Shown piece by piece: positions 1 through 12,079 of a stretch of 64,000 nt of DNA; position 1 is the stretch's first letter; each line of letters opens with the position of its first letter. The stretch lies in NCBI RefSeq assembly GCF_914767665.1, contig NC_059501.1:2854501-2918500 (forward strand). The letters are read 5' to 3'. The notes under the pieces were generated by a model. It saw nothing but the letters and a program-made list of their open reading frames with translations, made no database searches and had not been told where the DNA came from. The translations under genes were made by a program, and so were the position numbers. Source of the stretch: Harmonia axyridis. Lineage: Eukaryota; Arthropoda; Insecta; Coleoptera; Coccinellidae.

Positions 1-840
1 TTATTAATTTGATATTTTTTAATCATTGATATTCTTTGATTTGTCATACATTGACATGATCTAATGTTTACTGTTATATAACTTCGACAAGGTTGCCCAA
101 AAATATGTTGGTGATTTGGAGTAATAAATATGCAAAATTGGTCTATAAATCTTAGGAGCGTCAAGTTTTATGGTTCAGAAATTGTAGGTGGACCAGTTTT
201 TGGGCTTAAAAGTCTTTATCAATTATGTACTTGAGGATACCATAAGTGTCACTCATGTGAAAATTTTCGATTAAAAACCTTATGTTGTTGATTTGTTATT
301 AATTTAATATCTTTTAATCATTGATATTCTTTGATTTGTCATCCATTGACATGATCTAATTTTTACACTTATATAACTTCGACAAGGTTGCCCAAAAATA
401 TGTTGGTGATTTGGAGTAATAAATATGCAAAATTGGTCTATAAATCTTAGGAGCGTCAAGTTTTATGGTTCAGAAATTGTAGGTGGACCAGTTTTTGGGC
501 TTAAAAGTCTTTATCAATTATGTACTTAAGGATACCATAAGTGTCATTCCTGTGAAAATTATCGATTAAAAATCTTATCTTGATGATTTGTTATTATTAT
601 TGTATCTTTTGATCATTGATATAAGATACATGATCTGTATCTTTTCATCTACTGATTAGATCTGAAGTAGTAGTTTAAACAAATGTGTATATTCGACAAG
701 GTTGCCCAAAAATATGGTGGTGATTTAAACTAATAAATATGCAAAATTGGTCCATAAATCTTAAGGGCGTCTGGTTTATGGTTCAAAAATTGTAGGTAAT
801 CCAGTTTTTGGCTGCAGAGTGTATGGAGTTTATAATTATT
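1..840. repeat. Tandem repeat, 295-bp unit, about 2.8 copies
   Basis: The same block starts at 1, 296 and 591, so the period is exactly 295 bp twice. The first two copies are nearly identical and differ by scattered substitutions. The third is diverged and fades out near 830. Each unit contains the landmark words TTCGACAAGGTTGCCC and AAATATGCAAAATTGG. No reading frame is conserved across the copies. The array starts at or before the window edge, so it may be longer. It is probably a satellite-type or duplicated intergenic repeat. Confidence 0.9.
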
Positions 841-2930
841 CAAACTGTTGTATCAATTGCACAACTTGTGAAATCTTCAACTTATAACAAAATTGGCTAT
901 TTTATCTGCTAATTATATCTATAACGATGCAACGATATGGAGATATTTCCAACTTCAAGTGATCACATTAATGCTATATTCGTCCACTTGAAAAAAGGGA
1001 TTGAACTTGACTGATATTTTCAATTTGAATTGTTGATTTCATTGGCCTATCGAATTAATAATTGCCCAACTTGAAATTTTCAACTTTTAACGAAACGATC
1101 AGAAAAATAACACGATGTCAACTTTTATCAAATTTATCGTAGTGGATTGAAGAATTATCACCTTCAATTTGGCTATAAACACCCCAATTATGTGGAAAGT
1201 TCACAACTTGAAAAGATCCTTCAGAGCTCCAGTTCATACTTCTCTTCTTGTTGAAAATATAATTAGGTGTACTTTAAATAAGATGTTATTCAATAAGGTA
1301 TGCACCATAACATTTCTGGAGCAAAAAACAGGTAGAAAATAACTTATGATTTATGAGTCCATAAAAATGGTTTATTATCCGTGATAATGAACTTCTGGAC
1401 ATTCCTGGTAAAAAATTCTTACAACTGTTTTGTTAATTTAATATATAGTTCAACATATATTTTCTATGATTTTTTTTTCAAGAAGTTATAATAGGATTAT
1501 TATCATTATCATTGTCAATTAGACATTTTTCATTTAGTTTATGAGATATTTATTATTTTTACGCTAAGTTATAAAAACTGAAATTAAAATGCAGAATTTT
1601 TATGATTCATATTAACTTATTGCATGTATAACAAATGTTTTTTTTTAATTTGAATTGGAACATATTGCCCTCAGTTATACATATCATACGCTACTTAGGC
1701 AATTATGACTAAATATGTAGATATGTTTAGAGAAGTACAAATGGTTGAAATAACAAAATGTGTCCCATCTCTGAAGTATGTTTGGTAAATAAAATCTAAT
1801 TTATGAGTTGTCAATAAGAAACCATATTGGGGAAGAAAAAATGCAAAGTGGAACACGTCTTCCAGTGTCGTACATCCAAGGTTTAGTAGAATTTAAAATA
1901 AAACATCTGATACGAACATTTAATTATAAGAACATCGGAAAATTTCCCTATACCTACTTCTCTAATCACTAATTGGACTAAATTTATATTAAGTTTTTAA
2001 TTGGGTTTCGCATAGCGATAATACAATATTTAAATTATGGTTTTTTCAATTCGAAATGTTATATTAAGCTGTTATGTATGGAAAATATTCAATATTTTCT
2101 TATGTGTGTGTATTTATTTGTCGTACTAGTACTTTTGTATCGTGTAAGGAAAATTCACTTTAAATTTTGTCAACAATAAGACGAATAGTGAGTTGATTAA
2201 CTGAATAATAACGTTCATGATTTCTTCTTAAATTCCTCCAAGCTTTCACAAACGAGTAGGTACAATTTTGATGAAATACTTTCTTAACTTTGTTGGAGCG
2301 TCTATCTTTCTAAGATTAAATGACTCAAATTACATAAGATATGTCAAAAAATGATACATATTGATGGCGTAATAACAACTTTAAATTCAAAGCTTCTTTG
2401 AAGCTCTCCTTTTCACAATTCTTTTTTCTCTCATGTCGAATTATTTTGCGTCGAAAGAGGAGAATATCATCGTGAAAAATTTGAGGTGTTTTCATTCAGT
2501 TTTTATTTCCTCCTTGAAAAATAGTTGATTATAACTAATTATAAACTCCTAAGTATCAAACCTCCTTAAACTCCAACATATGAAGTGGAAAATTAGATTA
2601 GTAACGCCACTGGTTCGACTTCGGAACCGTTGATCTCTTCCGAAAGAACAGAAGAAACGTTTCTTGACATATTATTAGGCTAAAGTGGAGCAGGGAAAGT
2701 GGTAAATCTCCTAAGGGTTGCGACAGGTCAATGGTATGGATAGCACATGTGTTTCGATGGCTTTCGCTTCCTCTTCAGGAATGGAAGGTTGCTACTCACA
2801 TCCGATCGATTTCTGCAGATTGGTGAGGTAAGGACATAGTATATACTATGGTAAGGAATAGCTGAAAATCGTCCTGGAAGACTTTTAGGGGCTTTCACTT
2901 TGATTCAATCCATGAATAATTTTATTCATA
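841..2930. other. AT-rich stretch with nothing recognised
   Basis: There are no open frames of note, no terminal inverted repeats and no RNA gene that I can see. A slightly less AT-rich patch lies at about 2590-2830 but carries no recognisable motif. Treated as unannotated intergenic or intronic DNA. Confidence 0.5.
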
Positions 2931-3000
2931 TACAGGGTGTCCCAAAAAGACCACGTCAAACAAAAACGGAATGTAGATAGAATGTGCTCTACCTGATGTG
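2931..3000. mobile_element. One end of a TACAGGGTG-type element
   Basis: The word TACAGGGTGTCCC at 2931 is the terminal motif shared by many TA-flanked mariner-type non-autonomous elements in this window. No matching inverted end was found downstream, so this is a one-ended or decayed copy whose extent is unknown. Confidence 0.4.
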
Positions 3001-4424
3001 AGAAAATCGTTCATTTGAAAGTCAGTTTTCGAGATATTTGATGTTGATGAAAATGTTGAATTTTTCACTGTAAATACTTTCTCTCATGCCATAGGTATAA
3101 TTAAATACTTTTCGAACCATTTTTTTCCGTTAATATTGTTGAATGATTGCTTCAATTTATGCTTGGAAAAATAGCTAAAATATTATGCAGGGATTCTGGA
3201 AAAAAATGTTTAAATTTCACGTTTTGGAGAATTCGATGTTAGGTGATGTAAAAAAAGCACTGGACCTTTTGTGCATATTAAATTGAAAAGTTACCTTTTC
3301 TGTGAGGATTTCGAAAAGGTAAAATATAGGTGATAATCTTATTCAGAAAAAAAGATATTCAAATGTTAGTCGAAAATGGAACATTTCTGTGAAAAACTGA
3401 TTCTGTTACCTTTTACACAAAATCATTCATTTTGCACATTCTGATGTAACTTATTGAATAAAACTCTATTGTAAAATGATGATTACTCCTCAAATTATTT
3501 AAAAGAAAAAATTATTCATTAATTGCAATGAGCTTCAATATCAAGTCTATTGTGAAGTCACTTTATTAAAATCAGAACAATAAACAATGCGGTGAGAAAG
3601 ATAATTCACAATTATTATTAGAGCAACATTTTGCGTGTAGGTTTGAATTGGTACTCTGTCTTTAAATGATAAATTTTATTTCTATCGAATCCGTAGCTTT
3701 CAAATTATCAAGAAAACAAAATCTTGAAAGGCCAAATATACGAAACCTTAGTTAGATTTTGCCAAGTCACTCAATAAGTTCTGTGGCTTGTGCACCCAGA
3801 TATTTTCGTTCGGTAATATTCATGTTAATTTCAGTAGGCAGTTGAAAATACATAGCTCAAAATTGCATAATCATATTTTTATGTATCCGGTAGTAAAATG
3901 AAATGTTATAATTCATCAGTCCCCTTAATTTAATCTAATAACAGTAGAGATATCAAATATATGGATTCCATTAATTTGGATTTCACAAGAATATCTTTAT
4001 GCTTTATACATAATAAAAATTTCACTGTATTTTCAGTGCTGATAAATGGAAATATCGATGTCGAGAACGTACCTATTTATATACAGAAAAAAAAATTTAA
4101 TCTATATTAGTATATGAAAGATATGGATATTATGTAAGAGAATCACGTTCGAACGACTGAACTAAATTGGATAAATCGTTTTTTGTTGTGTTCATTACTG
4201 TTATGTGAGGGTTTATACAACAAAATATTTCCGGAAAAAACGTACGGAAAAGAAAAAAACAGGCTTTCCTTTTTCCTCCGATTGAGTGAACAATCATAGA
4301 GTATAATTTGATACCTCGCAGGATGTTTTTTGGGTTGCCTATCAGAACAAGCGAAGTCGGGGCGGGCAGCTAGTATTAATATAAAATCTTGTGGAAAATT
4401 AGTGAGGATGGACTAAGGTTATAA
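3001..4424. other. AT-rich stretch with nothing firm
   Basis: No gene or clear repeat was seen. At 4350-4371 a GC-rich tract ends in GCAGCTAGT. That resembles the hairpin plus CTAG-type terminus of Helitron-like elements, but no 5-prime end or helicase sequence is present, so it is not called as an element. Confidence 0.4.
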
Positions 4425-5055
4425 GATATTCTCACAAACAAGAATGAGAGATTTCTAGGTTAATTTTAATAAAAAATCCTATAATCAAACGCTTTGTTTT
4501 CAAGATACAGGGTGTTTCTTGTTCTCCTCCTTTTTTGTGATTATCATACCTGTTTATCGAATCTTGATAAATCTTCGCTACAGATTGGACAATCACCAAA
4601 ACTTATAATTAATTCACTACTACTAACTAGATATTTATAAGAATTTGGATTTTTTTGATTACTAGAGATTTTGAATTTTTTTTTCTTGAAATCGAAAGCA
4701 GATACGACAAAACTACAGGAAACTAAAATAAGTAGTACTGGACCAAAGTAACTTTTAACATTTTCCTAAGCCACCAGTGGTTCAGCACTCTTCCAGAAAA
4801 AATAGCATTCTGTAGATTTGAATTCAAAATTACACCAAATTTGAATTGGAATATCTATGCCAAATTTAAGTGAAATATCTTTGAAGGGAAGGTGCTGTCA
4901 GAAGAATAACTTGAAAAAAATCAAACTTCAATACCTACTCTCTGTCTCGAAAACAAAACATTTGCTGTCCAATGTTCATAAACCTTTTTTCTTCACAAAA
5001 TGATTCGAGCAATCTGTCATTTCCGTTTGTACCTCCAATGTAGGATCACTCTGTA
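4425..5055. mobile_element. Non-autonomous TIR element, TACAGGGTGTTCC family, copy 1
   Basis: The right end (about 5025-5055), read on the minus strand, is TACAGAGTGATCC followed by a TTGGAGG block. This matches the end of the better preserved copy at 46580-47225. Internal landmarks shared with the copies at 24168, 31165, 32390 and 46580 are the block around CTTTGTTTTCAAGATACAGGGTG, the block around CTACAGATTGG, and the block around TTGAAGGGAAGGT. The left end is decayed and its position is approximate. No coding capacity is seen. TA-rich flanks fit mariner-type mobilisation, but that is an inference from the ends. Confidence 0.6.
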
Positions 5056-5298
5056 TAATATGTTTAATAATGAAATGAAAAAATACTGACTTGATTCAAC
5101 TTATTAATGAGATTTTTCACAGTATTTCCCATAAACTTCCAAGGTAATTCTGAACAAAAATCTGAAGTAAAAAATTCACAATTATAACTCAATTGACTTT
5201 CAAAGTCAGAAACACTGATAATTGGGAATGAGTACATAAAAATAATTAAAGCATACTGAAAATCTGTTATTTTGCCGCTTTCGATATATATGACATTA

Positions 5299-5614
5299 TA
5301 CAGGGTGATTTAAAATATTCAAACACATTAAATAAGTCATGAATTCATTTCAGATGACATTTAATTGAACATTTCAGAAAGAAAATTTATCAGACACTAA
5401 AACAATAAAAAACATTCACAAACATGTTTAATTATCTAATGAGATAATTAATTTTTGTAGATTTTTGTGGATATAGTGTTTGCTTTGTACTCGATTATCT
5501 AGAAAATGGTTCTATGAAAAAAATTCAAGAAACCTTTTTTTTTCACTGAAGCTCTGAAAAAATTTGTTCTATCCGATGCCAAAGTTATTGTACTAAAATC
5601 TGGACCACCCTGTA
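5299..5614. mobile_element. Short TIR element (MITE), about 316 bp
   Basis: It begins TACAGGGTGATTTAAAAT and ends, read on the minus strand, TACAGGGTGGTCCAGATTTT. TA lies at both outer edges, giving a TA-flanked inverted-terminal element without coding sequence. A related block in inverted orientation lies at 18656-19440, sharing the stretch around TTTTTGTAGATTTTTGTGG and the flanking stretch around 5630-5700. Confidence 0.6.
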
Positions 5615-5905
5615 TATTTTATTTACCGATGAATACTCATTTTCTTTCTATAGCAACCACAATTCTTCAGTAGCCAGATATTGGTCTTGCGAAATTTGAC
5701 CGAATAAATGAGGACACAACATCCTCAAAAATTAAATACATATATAGACTGATTTTTGGAAATATAATGTTGAAGGATCTCATGGAATTGAATATTATCA
5801 ATATCGAAAAGTATCCTTTAATAGGATATATGTTTAAAGGAAGTTGTTATCATGAAAAAGTTGCTCATATGCCAAAATTATAGCATACTGGACGACCCTG
5901 TATAA
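5615..5905. mobile_element. Adjoining repeat segment ending in CCCTGTA
   Basis: This stretch directly follows the MITE at 5299 and ends with GACGACCCTGTA at 5902, a second right-hand terminus of the same type. Part of it (about 5630-5700) is found in inverted orientation at about 18660-18750. It may be a second element sharing an end with its neighbour, or part of a composite. Confidence 0.4.
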
Positions 5906-6039
5906 TAATACGGGTACATAGTTGTTTAGGACATTCTGAAACGCCTTTTGCTAGTGGAAATAGTGACAAAAACGCTTCGATAGGCTCGAAATCAATAATC
6001 ATCCCTTATTCAAACCAACAAAACAATTCAACTTCAACA

Positions 6040-6600
6040 CGCTCATGATGCAAATCACCAACCACCACAAAATCTAACCCTGACCTTCAACCCATCGAAC
6101 TGTCGAATTGGGCGCTCCACTTTCACCACCCTTCGCTCTCCCAGCATCCCCAACCCCCTCTGCACCCCCTCACTCTAACACACACGTGAATATGCAAACC
6201 TCAACTTTGCCTACGTTGGCCGAGGGCCAGAGCATACGGGAAGTGACGTCAGACCCGCCGAAAGGGCTTCCAGGAAAGCCAAACACCCCCGTTCAACCCT
6301 CCAACCCCTCTGGCCACCTGCCGGAGCAGCACCTATTGCGTATGTTCGGCACACACACACGTGTGTTCAAGCATCTCTCTCTTCCTGGCTTCCTTGAGGA
6401 ATGTTTACGTCGGAGATAAGAAGGACGTTTATCAAAGGTCCAAATTGGGGTGGGTTTTTCGAGGGTTGTAATGGTTCTAGCAGCTTGGTTTTGTGTAATC
6501 TTAATGTGGGCCTGTATTTTCTGTCTTTGACTGTTGATATCGCGAATTTGGTCATTTTCGGTTTGATAAGTTTGGACCAACATGTGTTTTTGGCCAATTT
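6040..6600. other. GC-richer unique island, candidate regulatory DNA
   Basis: Base composition shifts clearly from the AT-rich surroundings, with a C-rich upper strand from 6105 to 6390. An open frame of 103 codons runs from 6108, but it is proline- and serine-rich because of the C-rich tract. It has no recognisable domain and overlapping frames are also open on the other strand, so I do not call a gene. No TIR or transposon protein is present. The island resembles others in the window at 12.1, 25.1, 33.6, 47.4 and 49.7 kb. Confidence 0.35.
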
Positions 6601-7483
6601 ATTTTGATGGACGGCTTGTAATTAGTGCAATTAGGGTGTTCGTTTTTTGTTTTTTTTTTTTCAAATGTAAAAGGGCAAAAGTTTGACGTGCAAAAAAGTA
6701 GAGAAATAAAATGAAATTAATTTCCGCAAATATTTATATTTTTTGAGATTAATTTTGTTTTATTTCATTCGATAATAAATTTCCATCAAGTAGGGACTAC
6801 ATCCCTAAATATGTGAATTGTATATTTTATTTCATTTGTCTATTTTTCCTCCAACTTTTCTTCTTTCAATTTTGTTAAATGAGGTTCTGATTCGATGGCG
6901 ATGTTAGGGGGTGCAGGGGGACTGCCACCCCCCCCCAAAATTTGACATGAAATGAAAAGAAATTTCCACTAATCTTAAGATCAGTGGAAATGACTTCTTT
7001 TTATTATATCTCTAACTAATTTGTATAAGTAAAGACAAAATCCATTGGATATTGATTCGAAAATCATCGTTTGAGACATTCACGGCTCAAAATACTAAAT
7101 TTAGAAACACATAAAATAAAACAAAATAATTTCCACAAATATAGAAATTATTTTGTTGTGATTTATTTGATAATGAACATTAGGATGAAATAACGCAGCG
7201 ATCTATTAGGTGAACAAACGTTCAAAATGTATAAATTCATTCAAATGTATTCTCCCATACAGATTCACAATCAACGGATACCTTCCAGATAAAATCTTCG
7301 ATTTTCAACGGAACACCAACAACAGAAAGCATTTACCTAATCCTATTTTTCCTTAAACGTTGTACAATGGATGAAACCCTTCTGTTGCACATTATAGTCA
7401 TCATAGCTGTACCATTCAATGTTTTCCGGCTATTAGCCTCATACAAAAGGAGCAAAGGGGTGGAAACCAACCCTTCCGGCGTG
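6601..7483. other. AT-rich stretch, minor repeats only
   Basis: A run of nine or more C lies near 6930. A short inverted repeat, ATTTCCACT and AGTGGAAAT, lies at 6962-6990. Two loosely similar blocks at about 6720-6790 and 7130-7190 share fragments of an ATTTCC...TTGTTTTATTT pattern. No gene is seen. Confidence 0.4.
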
Positions 7484-7570
7484 GTTACAATTGTAGGCAC
7501 CTTCTATTCTACTCACCTACCTAGCTGTCTCTAAACAGAGGTGAGTAGAAAAGAAAGGTTCAGAGGTAAC
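7484..7570 (+). ncRNA. Candidate precursor-like RNA hairpin
   Basis: The arms TTCTACTCACCT (7507-7518) and AGGTGAGTAGAA (7539-7550) are perfectly complementary around a 20-nt loop. Pairing continues outward with one mismatch and one bulge (CCTTCT against AGAAAGG), and an outer GTTAC (7484-7488) pairs with GTAAC (7566-7570). The roughly 87-nt hairpin sits in a GC-richer patch (7440-7600) with no other repeat copy noticed. Size and shape are compatible with a microRNA precursor. It could equally be a chance palindrome or an old transposon scar. Strand is arbitrary. Confidence 0.25.
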
Positions 7571-7600
7571 GGTGACTTCGTTACATTTAACCTTATTTTT

Positions 7601-8565
7601 TATTACCTTCAAATTCAAATCAAATTTTGGGCGAAATGAACGAACACATAATTTTTCTGAATATAATGTTTCTGAATGGAGAATTGATGGAGAAAACTTT
7701 CAATTTTGATGGATGAAATAAAATATGGAATTTTGGTGTTACACTGTAGGTAAATTAAAATAACGATAAAGACGAGTTTTGGTAAATCCTAAAAGGAACT
7801 TAAACTGAACTCATAAATGATTTAAAAAAGGTAATCTCCAAAATAATAGTATATCAAGAATCAAGAACGGTCAGCATATTTTACCGATTGAAAACAGTTA
7901 TTGCTGTTCACGTTCATGAACCATTTTTGCATTTTCCAATGGTTTCTCTTGATTTGAAAGAAATAATTTCCACCTAATTACTAAAAAATAGGAAATGAAA
8001 TTAATGTGTATCGATTCGTTTCTGGTTCCAATAAAAATCAGAAAATCATTAGCAGGGCTGCGCCCAGCATAAGTTGCGCCACTGGGCAATTATTATAATT
8101 GCGTCCCTTTTTGTTTTTATTTATGGTGACTCAAATTCAAAATTAAAAGATGGTAAATGAAAAATTGCCTTTACGTAATTATTATGCAGAGATTCTAAAA
8201 TTCTCATTTCACCAAGTGATTCTTTAATGAAACAATAATTTGAAAATATTATGTTTATATTCGAGTTGAGATTATACCTAACTTTAATTTTAAAAAAGAT
8301 AGCTTCGCTGTCGCTACCGAAACTGACATAGTCAAGAATATTCCTATACCTAGCTATGTAACTGTTGTAAATTATTTTCAATAATGTATTGCAGTAAACT
8401 GATAAGAGAATATACGACATTATCTTCGCAAGAATTGTAACTCTTGTAGTAGATCTTTGCCGGTTATATTGCATCATTAATTTTGAGATTTATCCAAAAA
8501 TGTCTTAATATTGCATAAGGAATCAAAATATTTTTAAGGGTTCATACTCCACAATGTGATAAGAT
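7601..8565. other. AT-rich stretch with nothing recognised
   Basis: Open frames of 63 and 118 codons occur on the minus strand (7898-8089 and 8121-8477), but they are composed of AT-rich codons without domains. The second is low in complexity and lacks any splice or start context that would support a gene. Confidence 0.4.
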
Positions 8566-11260
8566 GAGGAAATAATGAATTTTTCTGTAAGATTTGCTAT
8601 ATTTTTCATCATTCACATTTTACTCAAACAGCACTTTTATTTAAAAATCGAACAGGTAACCTGACTAATATTTAAACATTCTTCACTGTAAAACTTCTGC
8701 TATTGCTTTCCAAAATGAAGATGTCCCATTTCTCCAACCCTTTACCGAAGTAGTGATTCATAAGATCCCATTTAAATCAGTTTCAAGCACGAAAAGTTGC
8801 AAACTTGCCAATATCAAAGATACCGCAATAAAAGTTTCTCTGAAATTTGTCGGTGATTTTCAAACCCTTTCTTGTGTAACTTGACCTCATTGTAAACCAT
8901 TTTACTGAAGGTTGAGTCGCTATGGGGGGCTATTTAAAAGAAACTCTAATCCAATTTCTATGACCGCAATGCAACACTCTCTTTTTCAAAAAATTTGCAT
9001 GCCACAATAACGAAAATTGTAGTGAAAAGGGTTCTGTACCTGGCATATTTATTGTATTTGCTTGTCTGTAATTGATATCTAAATTAAAACGTGATATTAT
9101 ATCTTATGTATTTTTTACATTATTTTCACAGGTTTTCTGCGATAAAAAGAGGAAATAATGAATTTTTCTGAAAGATTTGCTATTTTTTTCATTATTTACC
9201 TGCAAGCCGAAGAGCACTTCAATTTATTCATAAAAATCTAATAGGTAACAATATTGTATTGGTTTCGACCAACCAACCTGACAGCAATATTTAAATATTC
9301 TTAACTGCCAAATTTCTGCTATTGCTTTGAAAACTAAAAATAACCCATTTCTTCAACTCTTTACCGAAGTAGTCAATCATAAGATCCCATTTAAATTAGT
9401 TTTAAGCACGAAACGTTGTAAACTTGCCAATATCAAAGATATCCCTATTAAAGTTTCTTGGAAATTTGTCGGTAATTTTCAAACCCTTCCTTCTATGACT
9501 TAACCTTATTGTCAACCAATTTACTGAAGGTTGAGACGCAATTGGGGGTTATTAAGAAGAAACTCTCATCCAATTTCAATGACCGCAATGCAACACTCTC
9601 TTTTTCAAAGAATTTGCATGCTCCAATAACGAAAATTGTAGTGAAAAGGGTTCTGTACCTGGCATATTTATTGTATTTGCTTGTCTGTGATTGATATCTA
9701 AATTAAAACGTGATATTATATCTTATGTATTTTTTCACATTGTTTTCACAGGTTTTCTGCGATAAAAAGAGGAAATAATGAGTTTTTCTGAAAGATTTGC
9801 TATTTTTTCATTATTTACCTTCAAGCCAAAGAGCACTTCAATTTATTCATAAAAATCGAATAGGTAACAATATTCTAACATTTGGTTTCGAACAATCTGA
9901 CTGATATTTTTCAACAACATTTCAATTTTCTCAACTGTCAAATTTCTGCTTTCGTTTTTCAGAATAAAAATGTCTATTTTCTTCAACCCTTTACCAGATT
10001 CTACTCGAATATTAAAAAATCTAACAGGTAACATTATTTGGTTTCGACCAACCAACCTGACAGCAATATTTAAACATTCTTAACTGTCAAACTTCTGCTA
10101 TTGCTTTGCAAAATAAAAATGTCCCATTTCTCCAACCCTTTACCGGAGTAGTGAATCATAAGATCCCATTTAAATTAGTTGTGAGCACGAAATGTTGTAA
10201 ACTTGCCAATATCAAAGATATCCCAATAAAAGTTTCTTGGAAATTTGTCGGTGATTTTCAAACCCTTCTTTGCATAACTTAACCTTATTGTCAACCAATT
10301 TACTGAAGGTTAGGACGCAATGGGGGGCTATTAAAAAGAAACTCTAATCCAATTTCAAAGACCGCAATGCAACACTCTATTTTTCAAAGAATTTGCATGC
10401 CCCAATAACGAAAATTGTAGTGAAAAGGGTTCTGTACCTGGTATATTTATTGTATTTGCTTGTCTGTAATTGATATCGATTTTAAAACGGGTTATTATAT
10501 CTTATGTATTTTTCACATTATTTTCACAGGTTTTCTGCGATAAAAAGAGGAAATAATGAATTTTTCTGAAAGAGTTGCTATTTTTTTCATCATTTACCTT
10601 CAAGCCAAAGAGCATTTCAATTTATTCATAAAAATCGAATAGGTAACAATATTGTAACATTTGGTTTCTACCAACCTGACTGATATTTTTCAACAACATT
10701 TCAATTTTCTCAACTGACAAATTTCTGCTATTGCTTTTCAAAATAGAAATGTCTCATTTCTTCAACCCTTCACCAAATTTTACTCAAATAGCACTTCAAC
10801 TTATTTAAAAATCTAAAAGGTAACAATATTTCGTTTCGACCAACCAACCTAACACCAATATTTCAACATTCTCAACTGTCTGCTATTGCTTTGCATAATA
10901 AAAATGTCCCATTTTCCCAACCCTTTACCAAAGTAGCAAATCATAAGATCCCATTTAAATTAGTTTTGAGCACGAAACGTTGCAAACTTGCCAATATCAA
11001 AGATACCCAATAAAAGTATCTCATTTGTCGGTGATTTTCAAACCCTTCCTTCTGTAACTCAACCTTTTTGTCAACCAATTTACAGAAGGTTGAGACGCTA
11101 TGGGGGGCTATTAAAAAGAAACTCTAATCCAATTTCGAAGACCGCAATACAACACCTTCTTTTACAAAGAATTTGCATACCCCAATAACGAAAATTCAAG
11201 CTAAAAGGGTGCCATAACTAGACATGTTTATTGTATTTGCTTGTCTGTAATTGATACCGA
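8566..11260. repeat. Complex tandem array, unit about 580-780 bp, four to five copies
   Basis: The word GGAAATAATG followed by AATTTTTCTG (or AGTTTTTCTG) recurs at 8568, 9151, 9771 and 10549, giving spacings of 583, 620 and 778 bp. Other landmarks recur in the same order in every unit: CATAAGATCCCATTTAAAT, AACTTGCCAATATCAAAGA, TTTGTCGGTGATTTTCAAA, ACCGCAATGCAACAC (varied) and AATTTGCATGCC. The 778-bp unit is longer because an internal block (the stretch ending AACCAACCTGACAGC) is partly duplicated at about 9890-10060. Open frames inside the array are not conserved between units, so it is not a gene array. The last unit decays near 11260. Confidence 0.9.
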
Positions 11261-11389
11261 AAGATAGTTTGTAAAGTACTGGGTTAGGTAAATAAAGTTG
11301 TAATTTATACTTTCTCAGGGTAAACAGTTTAAGTTATTTTGTGTCCTTGGAAGGTGAAAACGTTAATTATTTCGTCAAAAGAATATTTT

Positions 11390-11570
11390 GAAAATTAGAA
11401 AATTACTGAATTTTTAAAATATCTTCGAAAGGAACCAAATATAGCGAAATATTTAATAAAAACTCTGTTACTCTTGAACGAATCAAGATATCAATTATCT
11501 GCTTTCTGATAACTCATTATATATCAAAAAAAAATAAAGCAAGGGTCCTTGAATTTGGGACATCCTGTGC
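11390..11570. mobile_element. Decayed relative of the 52.2-kb direct repeat
   Basis: The order of short words (GCGAAATATTT, a run ending in TCAA, ATCTGCTTTCTGATA, CTCATTATAT) matches the repeat at 52248-52502 and 52913-53169. It ends with GACATCCTGTGCATA, a degraded TACAGG-type terminus in inverted orientation. It has no coding sequence. Confidence 0.4.
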
Positions 11571-12079
11571 ATATATAATAATAATAAATTGCCTTCATCA
11601 AAGAAAGGAAAAATACATATCAAGAGGCGAAGTTTAGCATAGTTACTTTTACTCAACCTCAACAAAAAAAAGTACAATTCTTGAGAATTATACGATAAAC
11701 TAAAAATAAAATTATATTCTGTTGAAAACATAAAATTGAATATTGGCCTTCAGTACAAGAAATCAACTAAAGTATTGACCAGTCAAAAAAATTGTAATAA
11801 CTCAATAACTTACAGAAAACGAAATAATCTGTTAATTTTGCCAACTCAAAGTTGAATCATTTTGAATTTCAAATACCTACGCCCTTTCAAAATTAGCCAA
11901 GATTACCTCATTTCCCGAATTCACAAAAACCAATAGGAAAGATGGAGGTAACATACCTACACCTTGCCCAATTAACCACCCAAACCGAAAGTAAAAAAAA
12001 AAAAAATTATCCACGTCTATTAAAACTCACCCCCATCAAAAACCCATCAATTCCAATCTACCATTAGTCAATTCGGGGC
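11571..12079. other. AT-rich stretch grading into the next island
   Basis: No gene or mobile element was recognised. Composition becomes richer in C from about 11870. Confidence 0.4.

Noticed and set aside
1..840. Tandem repeats considered as a CRISPR array
   Set aside because: Units are 295 bp and continuous, without short repeats and unique spacers. The window is eukaryotic in character.
4340..4371. Helitron-like 3-prime terminus
   Set aside because: Only a GC-rich tract ending CAGCTAGT. No convincing hairpin, 5-prime TC end or Rep/helicase sequence, so it is mentioned but not called.
6108..6419. 103-codon open frame, proline-rich
   Set aside because: Its composition follows the C-rich island, other frames on both strands are open too, and there is no domain.
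8121..8477. 118-codon minus-strand frame
   Set aside because: Composed of AT-rich codons expected in this DNA and lacking any motif.
9509..9694. Open frame within the tandem array
   Set aside because: The frame is broken in the other units, so it is not under coding constraint.
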